Of a DNA stretch of 17,762 nucleotides, positions 1 through 6,406 are shown in pieces (position 1 is the first letter of the stretch; the number at the start of each line of letters is the position of its first letter). A program made the translations under genes and the position numbers. Under the pieces are notes generated by a model. That model was given only the letters and a program-made list of their open reading frames with translations. It was not told the DNA's origin and searched no databases. This DNA is from an uncultured Erysipelotrichaceae bacterium (lineage in GTDB: Bacteria > Bacillota_I > Bacilli_A > RF39 > UBA660), in contig CADBMO010000077.1 of the NCBI GenBank assembly GCA_902795755.1, forward strand, positions 1-17,762. Reading direction: 5' to 3'.

Positions 1-1
1 T

Positions 2-679
2 AAAAAAACTATAGCAAGGAAAAATAATGAAATAGAAGATATAGAAATTGAAGGATCATTTGTATCTAGTGTAGCATTAAGAACTATAAAAGGAACCAAT
101 AGAAATATTATTGTACATAATGATAATTTGACGTTTACTATTAATGGTATGGATATTGAAAAATTAAATGGTAACTTAGATTTAGAATATGAGATAAAAG
201 AAAAAAACGTAGAAAACAATAAAACATTATCTATAATATTTAAAAAAGAACAAGAATTACCAGGTAAAATAAGAGTAGATGTAAACGTACCAAAAGAAAT
301 GCAAAATATAATAAAAGATAAAGCAAATGTATATTTATATAAAGATGAAGTATATAATCTAATTGCAGAAGATATGTTAGTTAGGGATAATACTGTAACA
401 TTTTATGTTGAAAAACTTGGACATTATGTATTAACAAGTGACAAAATTGAAAGTGGTGTATATAATGATATTCCACTTATAAAAGAAAATGCTAAATTGA
501 ATAATAAGATTAAGTATAAACCATTATTACTAGTGGGCATAACAATAGTTGAATTAGTTATTGCATGCATTCTTGGGGTGCTACTAATAAAAAAGAATAA
601 AGAAGAAAAAAAGAAATCAAATAAAAAACAAACAAATAATAAATCAAATAAAAAAGTAACAAAGAAGAACAAACAATAA
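2..679 (+). CDS. C-terminal part of a membrane-anchored surface protein (5' partial)
   Basis: The frame is open from base 2 with no stop before 677-679, so the gene begins upstream of the window. A TTG at 128 gives an internal start, but it has no ribosome binding site and I do not use it. About 170 polar, beta-rich residues are followed by one hydrophobic segment (PLLLVGITIVELVIACILGV, about codons 175-198 of the visible part) and a cytoplasmic tail made almost only of Lys and Asn. This is the layout of a Gram-positive surface protein held by a C-terminal membrane helix rather than by a sortase LPxTG signal, which I do not see. The segment VTFYVEKLGHYVLTS resembles the last strand of Ig-like surface domains (family knowledge, weak match). 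The function is unknown because the N-terminal domains are missing. The last codons form the left arm of the terminator. Confidence 0.7.
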   Translation, partial: KKTIARKNNEIEDIEIEGSFVSSVALRTIKGTNRNIIVHNDNLTFTINGMDIEKLNGNLDLEYEIKEKNVENNKTLSIIFKKEQELPGKIRVDVNVPKEMQNIIKDKANVYLYKDEVYNLIAEDMLVRDNTVTFYVEKLGHYVLTSDKIESGVYNDIPLIKENAKLNNKIKYKPLLLVGITIVELVIACILGVLLIKKNKEEKKKSNKKQTNNKSNKKVTKKNKQ

Positions 680-696
680 ATTGTTCTTCTTTTTTT
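662..696 (+). terminator. Intrinsic terminator overlapping the end of the surface-protein gene
   Basis: AAGAAGAACAA (662-672) pairs perfectly with TTGTTCTTCTT (681-691), with an 8-nt loop holding the stop codon TAA (677-679), followed by a T run to 696. The left arm is also coding sequence (KKNK). Confidence 0.9.
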
Positions 697-727
697 GACA
701 TTATTTTTACTTTTTATTTCATATAAT
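695..727 (+). promoter_or_regulatory. Possible promoter of the DUF1016 gene
   Basis: TTGACA (695-700) begins inside the T tract of the preceding terminator, and TATAAT lies at 722-727. The 21-nt spacing is too long for a standard sigma-A promoter. With a 17-nt spacer the -10 would be TTCATA (718-723). One hexamer is therefore suboptimal, so activity is uncertain. Confidence 0.4.
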
Positions 728-748
728 AACAAACTTAAGGAGGGTTTT

Positions 749-1654
749 ATGAATTATTATAATGAAATAAAAAAAGAATTTATAAATAATGAAGTATATA
801 AAAAAGTAAAGGATTATTCTAAGAATAGACATGAATTACAGTCATATTATAATGTGGGTAAGTTACTTGTTGAAGCACAAGGCGGTAAAACAAAAGCTAA
901 ATATGGCAACAAACTTATTAAAGAATACTCTAAAAAACTAACTAATGATCTTGGTAAGGGTTACTCAGAACGAAACTTAAGAAACATGAGAAAATTTTAC
1001 TTATTTTTAAAAAAAGAAATTTGGCAACCAGTGGCTGCCAAATTGAGCTGGTCAAATATATGTATAATACTATCTTTGAATAATACGGATAAAACTAACT
1101 ATTATTTAAATGTTTGTATTAATCAAAATTTGAGTAAACGAGATTTACAAAAAAGAGTCAAGAGTAAAGAATATGAAAGGTTGCCAAAGAGTACTAAGGA
1201 CAAATTAATTAATAATGAACAAACTAAAATTGAAGATTTTGTAAAGGATCCAATTATAATTAAGAATAAATATAATTATAAAAATATATCTGAAAAGCTA
1301 TTACAACAATTAATACTTGAAGATATACCATCTTTCTTAGAAGAATTAGGTACAGGATTCACCTTTATTAAAAATGAATACAAAATAAAACTTGGTAATA
1401 GATATAACTATATTGATTTACTACTATTCAATTATATTTATAATTGTTTTATAGTAATAGAACTTAAAGTAACTGAACTTAAAAGTGAGCATGTAGGACA
1501 AATAGAAAAATATATGAACTATATTGATAAAAATATAAAGACGATATATCAAGATAAAACAATTGGAATTATTATTTGCAAAAAGAATAATAAATTGGTT
1601 ATTGAGTATGCATCAGATGATAGAGTTTTTTCAAAAGAGTATGTTATTTATTAG
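749..1654 (+). CDS. DUF1016 / YhcG-type PDDEXK nuclease-domain protein
   Basis: This 301-aa protein starts at the ATG at 749, 5 nt after the strong site AAGGAGGG (737-744); an in-frame TTG at 695 is rejected. The N-terminal half is helical and contains SERNLRNMRKFY (about residues 73-84) and LSWSNI (99-104), the signature of the DUF1016 N-terminal domain. The C-terminal half (about 185-301) matches the PDDEXK module: FLEELGTGFTFI (197-208), YIDLLLF with Asp223, then IELK with Glu238 and Lys240, and Gln251 in VGQIEKY. These D, ExK and Q positions are the expected catalytic set, so the fold looks intact. Family members are common, sporadically distributed accessory genes, suspected of roles in defence or DNA processing, but no reaction is firmly assigned. 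It is monocistronic here, between a surface protein and the large RNA. Confidence 0.88.
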   Translation: MNYYNEIKKEFINNEVYKKVKDYSKNRHELQSYYNVGKLLVEAQGGKTKAKYGNKLIKEYSKKLTNDLGKGYSERNLRNMRKFYLFLKKEIWQPVAAKLSWSNICIILSLNNTDKTNYYLNVCINQNLSKRDLQKRVKSKEYERLPKSTKDKLINNEQTKIEDFVKDPIIIKNKYNYKNISEKLLQQLILEDIPSFLEELGTGFTFIKNEYKIKLGNRYNYIDLLLFNYIYNCFIVIELKVTELKSEHVGQIEKYMNYIDKNIKTIYQDKTIGIIICKKNNKLVIEYASDDRVFSKEYVIY

Positions 1655-1721
1655 TTTAAATACTATCTATAAGAATCATTATAGTTAACGATTATCATAT
1701 ACTAAATTAGGTATTGTAAAT

Positions 1722-1750
1722 TTGACTTTTTTGGCCAAATATGCTATACT
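1722..1750 (+). promoter_or_regulatory. Strong sigma-A promoter of the large noncoding RNA
   Basis: TTGACT (1722-1727), a 17-nt spacer and TATACT (1745-1750). The predicted start of transcription is about 1757, at the foot of the long-range terminal helix. No ORF follows within 500 nt. Confidence 0.82.
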
Positions 1751-1756
1751 CTTATC

Positions 1757-2261
1757 TATGTGTGGTGCATTATGCTAGTCATTACACTATTTGAAGGTGG
1801 GGCTAAAAATCCATCAATTGTCTTCTGACACTTCGTATTAGTGCTTCTTCGGCCCAAGTTGGGGTGTTAATATGATTTTAGGTCTAAGGATAACTGCAAT
1901 GGCATGCAGCTGATTAATTCCTTTTACCACGTCACTACAGATAGTATAATAACGGACATGATGTGAGTGTTTAGTAGGGATTTATAATAATATGATGAAA
2001 TACTAAATGCAAAAGCATATAAGAATAGTCACTTATGTTAGGGAAAACCTCTAGCGTGTACATATTACAAGTATTAAAGTGCGGACTAAGTGGTAATCGA
2101 GTAACTATTTAAGGCAACTGATAGTTTTTTGATTTAAAACGAAAGTGCCGAGGAGTAATCCGAGGTATCAAAAAGAGAAATTCAACTCGACCAAAGCCGT
2201 AAAGTTGATTTGTAATATACCATACAATAAAAACTACTTTAAGATGCTTAAAGTTTTTTTT
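1757..2261 (+). ncRNA. Large structured noncoding RNA, candidate OLE RNA
   Basis: No usable ORF occurs in this 505-nt stretch, yet it has a consensus promoter and its own terminator and is clearly less AT-rich than other gaps. The two ends pair: 1759-1774 with 2211-2226, 15 of 16 positions including four G-U pairs, closing the molecule. Other helices I can draw are 1829-1832/1840-1843, 1800-1803/1852-1855, 1886-1890/1919-1923 enclosing 1894-1898/1905-1909, 1970-1976/2001-2007, 2007-2010/2015-2018, 2103-2108/2121-2126, 2126-2133/2167-2174 (8 bp), a GUAA-capped hairpin 2152-2161, and 2182-2187/2203-2208. It lacks the landmarks of RNase P RNA and tmRNA. OLE RNA (about 600 nt in Bacillota) typically lies beside oapA, and the next gene encodes an OapA-like protein. 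OLE is therefore the preferred identity, inferred from context and architecture rather than sequence alignment. ROOL-type or an unnamed large RNA are the alternatives. Confidence 0.65.
2236..2261 (+). terminator. Intrinsic terminator of the large RNA
   Basis: ACTTTAAG (2236-2243) and CTTAAAGT (2247-2254) form a perfect 8-bp stem with a 3-nt loop, followed by T at 2254-2260. The stem is AT-rich, so some read-through into the downstream membrane-protein gene is likely. Confidence 0.8.
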
Positions 2262-2293
2262 ATTTTATGATAAAATATTTGTAGGAGAATATT

Positions 2294-2821
2294 ATGAAAA
2301 AGAAAAAAGATAATTGGATACTAATTGTTTTTATTTTAACTTTTGTTTTATCGGTAGTATTTAGTTTTGTTTCTAATACAATGGCTGCTAAATTTGATAA
2401 TATAATATTAAGTATTGTACTTGTTTTAACCATTTCATTTGGTGTATTATTTGATCTTATTGGTACCGCTGCTATAACGGCTAATGAATCTAGTTTTCAT
2501 GCTATTAATAGCAAACGTATTAAAGGTGCTAAAGAATGTATTTTTATAGTAAAAAACAATAATAAAATATCATCGTTTTGTAATGATATAGTAGGTGATA
2601 TTTGTGGCATTATATCCGGTTCCATTGGTGCAATATTGTCAATTAGTATATCAACAACTTTTTTAATAAATGGTACTTTAGTAGGAGTTGTAATAGCAGC
2701 GTTAATATCATCACTTACCGTTGGAGGTAAAGCAATACTAAAAAAAGTTGCAATAAAAAACGCAGATAAAATTGTATTAAAAGTAGGTAAAATTTTAAGT
2801 ACTTTTAAGTTTGTGAAATAA
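2294..2821 (+). CDS. oapA: OapA-like four-helix membrane protein (OLE RNA-associated protein A)
   Basis: This 175-aa protein starts at the ATG at 2294 behind GGAG (2284-2287). Hydrophobic segments lie at about 8-30, 35-61, 101-123 and 124-145, with a basic N-terminus (KKKK) and a basic C-terminal tail. The loop between helices 2 and 3 has NESSFHA (64-70), RIKGAKE (75-81), KISSFCNDIVGDICGIISG (91-109). This pattern resembles the DUF21 membrane region of CNNM/CorC proteins and the OapA proteins of Bacillota. Known OapA is a membrane protein of similar size that binds OLE RNA; disruption of the complex affects alcohol tolerance and magnesium homeostasis. The gene directly follows the large RNA, with 32 nt between terminator and start, the expected OLE neighbourhood. 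I identify the family from remembered sequence pattern, topology and context, so certainty is moderate. A weak -10 (TAAAAT, 2271-2276) may give it its own transcript. Confidence 0.72.
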   Translation: MKKKKDNWILIVFILTFVLSVVFSFVSNTMAAKFDNIILSIVLVLTISFGVLFDLIGTAAITANESSFHAINSKRIKGAKECIFIVKNNNKISSFCNDIVGDICGIISGSIGAILSISISTTFLINGTLVGVVIAALISSLTVGGKAILKKVAIKNADKIVLKVGKILSTFKFVK

Positions 2822-2823
2822 TG

Positions 2824-2846
2824 AGTCTATTTTTAGACTTTTTTTT
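2824..2846 (+). terminator. Short intrinsic terminator after the OapA-like gene
   Basis: AGTCTA (2824-2829) pairs with TAGACT (2834-2839) around a TTTT loop, and T continues to 2846. The right arm doubles as the -35 box of the next promoter. Confidence 0.75.
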
Positions 2847-2862
2847 ATATATTTGATATAAT
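2834..2862 (+). promoter_or_regulatory. Promoter of the rlmN-stp-prkC-rsgA-rpe operon
   Basis: TAGACT (2834-2839), a 17-nt spacer and a perfect TATAAT (2857-2862). The -35 box is the descending arm of the preceding terminator hairpin. Confidence 0.65.
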
Positions 2863-2884
2863 TATTAGTGATTAAGGAGCACTT

Positions 2885-3907
2885 ATGAAAAGTATTTATG
2901 ATTATACAATTAATGATTTAACAGAATATTTTTTAAGTATCGGTGAAACTAAATTTAGAGCAAGTCAAGTATTTGATTGGCTTTATATAAAAAGAGTTAA
3001 ATCATTTGATGAAATGAGCAACATAAAAAAGGATTTAATTAAATATTTAAATGATAATTTTGTATTGAAGACGTTGAAACTAATAAAAGTACAATCTGAT
3101 ATTGATGTTAAAAAGTATCTTTTTGAATTATCAGATGGTAATAAAATAGAAGCAGTACTTATGAATCATGATTATGGTAATAGTTTATGTGTGTCTACTC
3201 AAGTTGGATGTAATATGGGATGCCGTTTTTGTGAAAGTGGTAGACTTAAAAAAGTACGTAATTTAAATGCTAATGAATTAGTAGAACAAATATTAATGGT
3301 TGAAGATGATATAAAGGATAGAATTAGTCACGTTGTATTAATGGGTATAGGAGAGCCATTTGATAATTATGATAACGTAATGCGTTTTATTAATATAATT
3401 AATGATCCAAAAGGGATAAATATTGGTATTCGTCATATTACGGTATCTACTTGTGGGCTGGTACCCAAGATAAAAGAGTTCATAAAAGAAAGAGCAGGCG
3501 TTAATCTTGCAATTAGCCTTCATGCTCCAAATGATGAAATAAGAGATAAAATAATGCCAATTAATAAAGTATATAAAATAAAAGATATTATGGACGTTGT
3601 AAAAGAATATATAAAAGAAACAAACAGAAGAGTAACATTTGAATATATTTTGTTAGATGGTATAAATGATAGTAAAGAATGTGCTAATGAACTAGTTAAA
3701 CTATTAAAAGGAATTAACTGCTATGTAAATCTAATTCCATATAATGAGACATCTCATATCGAGTATAAAAAGAGTAAAAAGATGACAATTAATGAATTTT
3801 ATGATATATTAAAGAAGAATAATATAAATGTAACGATAAGAAGAGAATTTGGTTCTAACGTGTCTGCAGCATGTGGGCAATTAAGAAGTGAGTATAGTAA
3901 GGGATAG
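2885..3907 (+). CDS. rlmN: 23S rRNA/tRNA adenine-C2 methyltransferase RlmN (radical SAM)
   Basis: RlmN methylates C2 of an adenine in the peptidyl-transferase centre of 23S rRNA (A2503, E. coli numbering) and of A37 in some tRNAs, using two SAM molecules and a 4Fe-4S cluster. The 340-aa product is full length for the family. The N-terminal accessory domain is at 1-90. The radical-SAM cluster motif CxxxCxxC is Cys109, Cys113 and Cys116; GIGEP is at 154-158; the methyl-carrying cysteine is Cys330 in AACGQL. Residues after the cluster read CESG rather than the more usual CATG, a conservative family variant. The start at 2885 follows AAGGAG (2874-2879). It heads the operon and its stop lies 7 nt before the phosphatase start. 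The order rlmN-prpC-prkC-rsgA-rpe is conserved in Bacillota. Cfr is the only close alternative, and nothing favours it. Confidence 0.96.
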   Translation: MKSIYDYTINDLTEYFLSIGETKFRASQVFDWLYIKRVKSFDEMSNIKKDLIKYLNDNFVLKTLKLIKVQSDIDVKKYLFELSDGNKIEAVLMNHDYGNSLCVSTQVGCNMGCRFCESGRLKKVRNLNANELVEQILMVEDDIKDRISHVVLMGIGEPFDNYDNVMRFINIINDPKGINIGIRHITVSTCGLVPKIKEFIKERAGVNLAISLHAPNDEIRDKIMPINKVYKIKDIMDVVKEYIKETNRRVTFEYILLDGINDSKECANELVKLLKGINCYVNLIPYNETSHIEYKKSKKMTINEFYDILKKNNINVTIRREFGSNVSAACGQLRSEYSKG

Positions 3908-3914
3908 TGATAAA

Positions 3915-4652
3915 ATGAAAGCATATTACATTACTGATACCGGAAAGGTAAGAACACACAACGAAGATTCTGTTATGATTGTTAAAAATTTATCAGGAGA
4001 ATATTTAATGATTGTAGCAGATGGTATGGGTGGCCATAAAGCTGGTGAAATAGCATCATCTATCGTTGTTAATGGGTTATCTGACAAGTTTAAAGTGCTT
4101 GAAACAATCGGTGAAAAGCAAGAAGCAGTAAATTGGATTAGAGAAAAAACCAATGAATTAAATGAGGCTATATTTAAGTATACTGATGAATTTAAAGAAA
4201 GCAAAGGAATGGGTACTACAATGGTACTATCCATTATTACTAAAGAATATATATTATTTGGTAACGTTGGTGATTCATCAGGTTTTGTTATGAAAAAAGG
4301 TAGCTTGTATAAAGTGACAAAAGATCATACCTTAGTTAATTTGCTTGTAGAGACGGGTGAACTTACTAAAGAGGAAGCTATAAATCATCCTAGAAAGAAT
4401 GTATTAATGAGGGCACTAGGAGCTAATAATCCTGTAGACGTTGATATTTTTGATGTAGATACCGAATCAGATGCGGTTCTTCTTTGTAGTGATGGATTAA
4501 CTAATATGCTTAGTGTAGAACAAATCGAAAAAGTTCTAAACAGTGATTTAACCATAGAAGAAAAGATTGTAAAACTAATTAAAAAGAGTAATTTAAGGGG
4601 TGGAACAGATAACGTTTCCATCGCATATTTAGAATTGGATGGTGATGAATAA
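3915..4652 (+). CDS. prpC: PP2C-family Ser/Thr protein phosphatase (PrpC/Stp)
   Basis: This 245-aa Mn/Mg-dependent phosphatase removes phosphate from proteins modified by the PASTA kinase encoded next. I choose the ATG at 3915, because the product then begins MKAYYITDTGKVRTHNEDS as usual for the family; the in-frame GTG at 3888 lies inside rlmN. Metal-binding motifs are complete: NED with Glu17 and Asp18, ADGMGGH with Asp36 and Gly37, GMGTT, FGNVGDS, CSDGL with Asp193, and GGTDN with Asp232. There is no membrane segment, so it is cytosolic. The stop overlaps the kinase start (TAATG, 1-nt overlap at 4652), indicating translational coupling and matched phosphatase/kinase output. The ribosome binding site is a modest AAGGGA (3899-3904) spanning the end of rlmN. 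Confidence 0.95.
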   Translation: MKAYYITDTGKVRTHNEDSVMIVKNLSGEYLMIVADGMGGHKAGEIASSIVVNGLSDKFKVLETIGEKQEAVNWIREKTNELNEAIFKYTDEFKESKGMGTTMVLSIITKEYILFGNVGDSSGFVMKKGSLYKVTKDHTLVNLLVETGELTKEEAINHPRKNVLMRALGANNPVDVDIFDVDTESDAVLLCSDGLTNMLSVEQIEKVLNSDLTIEEKIVKLIKKSNLRGGTDNVSIAYLELDGDE

Positions 4653-6406
4653 TGGTTGCAAAAGGGCAACGTATTAATGATAGATACGAAATTCAAAAAC
4701 TAATTGGTGAAGGTGGAATGGCTAACGTATATTTGGCACATGACACAATTTTAGATAGAAAAGTAGCGGTTAAAGTTTTAAGAGGAGATTTATCCGACGA
4801 TGAAAAGTTTGTTAGAAGATTTCAAAGAGAAGCTTTAAATGCATCATCACTTTCACATCCTAATATAGTTGAAATATATGATGTAGATGAAGATGAGGGT
4901 AATTTTTACATCGTTATGGAGTATATTGAAGGTAAAACATTAAAACAAATGATTAAAAGAAGGGGAGTATTAACTCTTCCTGAAACAATAGATATTGTTT
5001 TACAATTAATAGATGCATTATCTGTTGCACATGATTCGTATATAATTCATAGAGATATAAAACCTCAAAATATAATGATAAAAGAAAATGGTTTAGTAAA
5101 AATTACTGACTTTGGTATTGCAATGGCACTTAATAGTGCACAATTAACACAAACTAACTCAGTAATGGGATCAGTACATTATTTACCACCAGAACAAGCT
5201 AGTGGAAAAGGTTCAACCATTAGAAGTGATATATATTCACTTGGTATTATGATGTTTGAAATGTTAACTGGTAAAGTGCCTTTCAAAGGGGATAGTGCAG
5301 TTGAAATAGCTCTAAAGCACATTAAAGAAGAAATGCCTAGTGTTAGAAGTATAAATCCAGTTGTACCACAATCAGTGGAAAACGTAATATTAAAAGCAAC
5401 TGCTAAAAATCCTAAAAATAGATATCGTGATGTAAGGGAAATGGCAGAGGATATAAAAACTTGTTTGGATGAAGAAAGACAAGATGAGGAAAGAATTACT
5501 TTTAAATACCCAGAGATAGATTTTTCTGAAACAAATACAAAAGCAATCAAGGTTAAAGAAACAAAAAAAGAGGAACCTTCAAAACCAGTTGCAAAAAAAA
5601 TAGAAGAAGAAGTAGATCCAGAAGAAGAAAGTAATAATAAAAAAATTAAAATAATAATAGGCATTGTATCCACACTCGTATTGTTATTATTTATAATGTT
5701 TATTGTTGTTCCTAAAGTAAGTGAAAGCAGATCAATAGAAGTACCTGATGTATATGGTATGGAAATTAATAAGGCAGAAAAAATGCTTAAAAAAAGTGGA
5801 TTTAAAGTAGATAGAAAGAAAAGAAATAGTGATAGCATAGATGCGGGCTTAGTTATTGAAACGGATCCAAAGAGAAATAGTTCTGCTAAGAAAAAAAGTA
5901 TAATAACAATTTATTATTCTGCTGGTTCAAAATCAATTAAAGTTAAAGATTACACTGGTAAAAATGCATATGAAATAAAAGCTAAATTAGAGCTTAGTGA
6001 TATAGTGGTTAATATAGAAGAAAAAGAAGTTACTGATTCTGCAAAATATAAAAACAAAACACAATTAGTAATTGATCAAAGCGTAGAAAAAGGTAAAGTA
6101 TTAAAAGCTGGTGAAGTAATAACTTTATATATTCCAAAAATTTTAAATACTTATCCTGATATGGTAGCAGATGAATGGGATAAAGATAGAGCATCAGAAT
6201 TTTGCGAAAAATACGGACTAACTTTAAAAGTTAATTATAAAGAAACAGAAGATAAAGAAGATGGCATAATTCTTGCACAATCACCAAAAGCAGGTGAAGA
6301 AATATTTGAAAATGATACGTTAAGAATAGTTGTTTCAAAAAAAGTAACTACAACAACTACAAAAGCAACTACGACAACAACAAAGGCAGAAGATGGAGTT
6401 AATTAA
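4652..6406 (+). CDS. prkC: PASTA-domain Ser/Thr protein kinase (PrkC/StkP type)
   Basis: This 584-aa membrane kinase senses peptidoglycan or lipid II and phosphorylates targets in cell-wall synthesis, division and translation. The cytoplasmic kinase domain is about 12-272: glycine loop GEGGMANVY (19-27), Lys41 in VAVKVL, Glu60, catalytic HRDIKPQN (133-140), DFG (153-155) and a Thr/Ser-rich activation loop ending in PPE (179-181). A charged linker follows, then one membrane helix (about 333-353) and three extracellular PASTA repeats (about 361-423, 428-494 and 498-562). The middle repeat is less typical and opens with KVKDYTG. After the last repeat is a Thr-rich tail with two TTTTTKA units (566-579). 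Start and stop codons overlap those of neighbours (TAATG at both ends). Three PASTA repeats match PrkC of Bacillus. Confidence 0.97.
   Translation: MVAKGQRINDRYEIQKLIGEGGMANVYLAHDTILDRKVAVKVLRGDLSDDEKFVRRFQREALNASSLSHPNIVEIYDVDEDEGNFYIVMEYIEGKTLKQMIKRRGVLTLPETIDIVLQLIDALSVAHDSYIIHRDIKPQNIMIKENGLVKITDFGIAMALNSAQLTQTNSVMGSVHYLPPEQASGKGSTIRSDIYSLGIMMFEMLTGKVPFKGDSAVEIALKHIKEEMPSVRSINPVVPQSVENVILKATAKNPKNRYRDVREMAEDIKTCLDEERQDEERITFKYPEIDFSETNTKAIKVKETKKEEPSKPVAKKIEEEVDPEEESNNKKIKIIIGIVSTLVLLLFIMFIVVPKVSESRSIEVPDVYGMEINKAEKMLKKSGFKVDRKKRNSDSIDAGLVIETDPKRNSSAKKKSIITIYYSAGSKSIKVKDYTGKNAYEIKAKLELSDIVVNIEEKEVTDSAKYKNKTQLVIDQSVEKGKVLKAGEVITLYIPKILNTYPDMVADEWDKDRASEFCEKYGLTLKVNYKETEDKEDGIILAQSPKAGEEIFENDTLRIVVSKKVTTTTTKATTTTTKAEDGVN
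6347..6388 (+). repeat. Tandem 21-bp repeat encoding TTTTTKA twice in the kinase tail
   Basis: 6347-6367 and 6368-6388 both encode five Thr, Lys, Ala, but with different Thr codons (act/aca/acg). The peptide repeat therefore looks maintained rather than freshly duplicated. Confidence 0.75.

Noticed and set aside
128..679. Start of the first gene at TTG 128
   Set aside because: The frame is open to the window edge and TTG has no ribosome binding site, so the gene is 5' truncated by the window.
424..732. Minus-strand ORF of 102 codons
   Set aside because: It is the complement of the Lys/Asn-rich tail and terminator. The Phe-rich product is a composition artefact and it has no ribosome binding site.
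2062..2110. Group I or group II intron signatures (GTGCG and GACTAAGTGG stretches)
   Set aside because: There is no domain V hairpin, no intron ORF and no interrupted gene, and the strong promoter and terminator argue for a free RNA.
1757..2261. RNase P RNA (rnpB) or tmRNA (ssrA) as the identity of the large RNA
   Set aside because: The conserved RNase P GAGGAAAGTCC and ACAGAA blocks are absent. The tmRNA ends with a tRNA-like acceptor, TTCGAAT and CCA, and a tag ORF, are also missing.
2885..3907. Cfr antibiotic-resistance methyltransferase instead of RlmN
   Set aside because: Operon context and the overall N-terminal and C-terminal patterns fit housekeeping RlmN, and no resistance-element context is present.
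3888..3914. GTG at 3888 as the phosphatase start
   Set aside because: It lies inside rlmN, and the ATG at 3915 gives the canonical PP2C N-terminus.
5179..5838. Minus-strand ORF of 219 codons under the kinase
   Set aside because: It is antisense to an intact, well-conserved kinase. The Ser/Leu/Ile-rich product is typical of a shadow frame.
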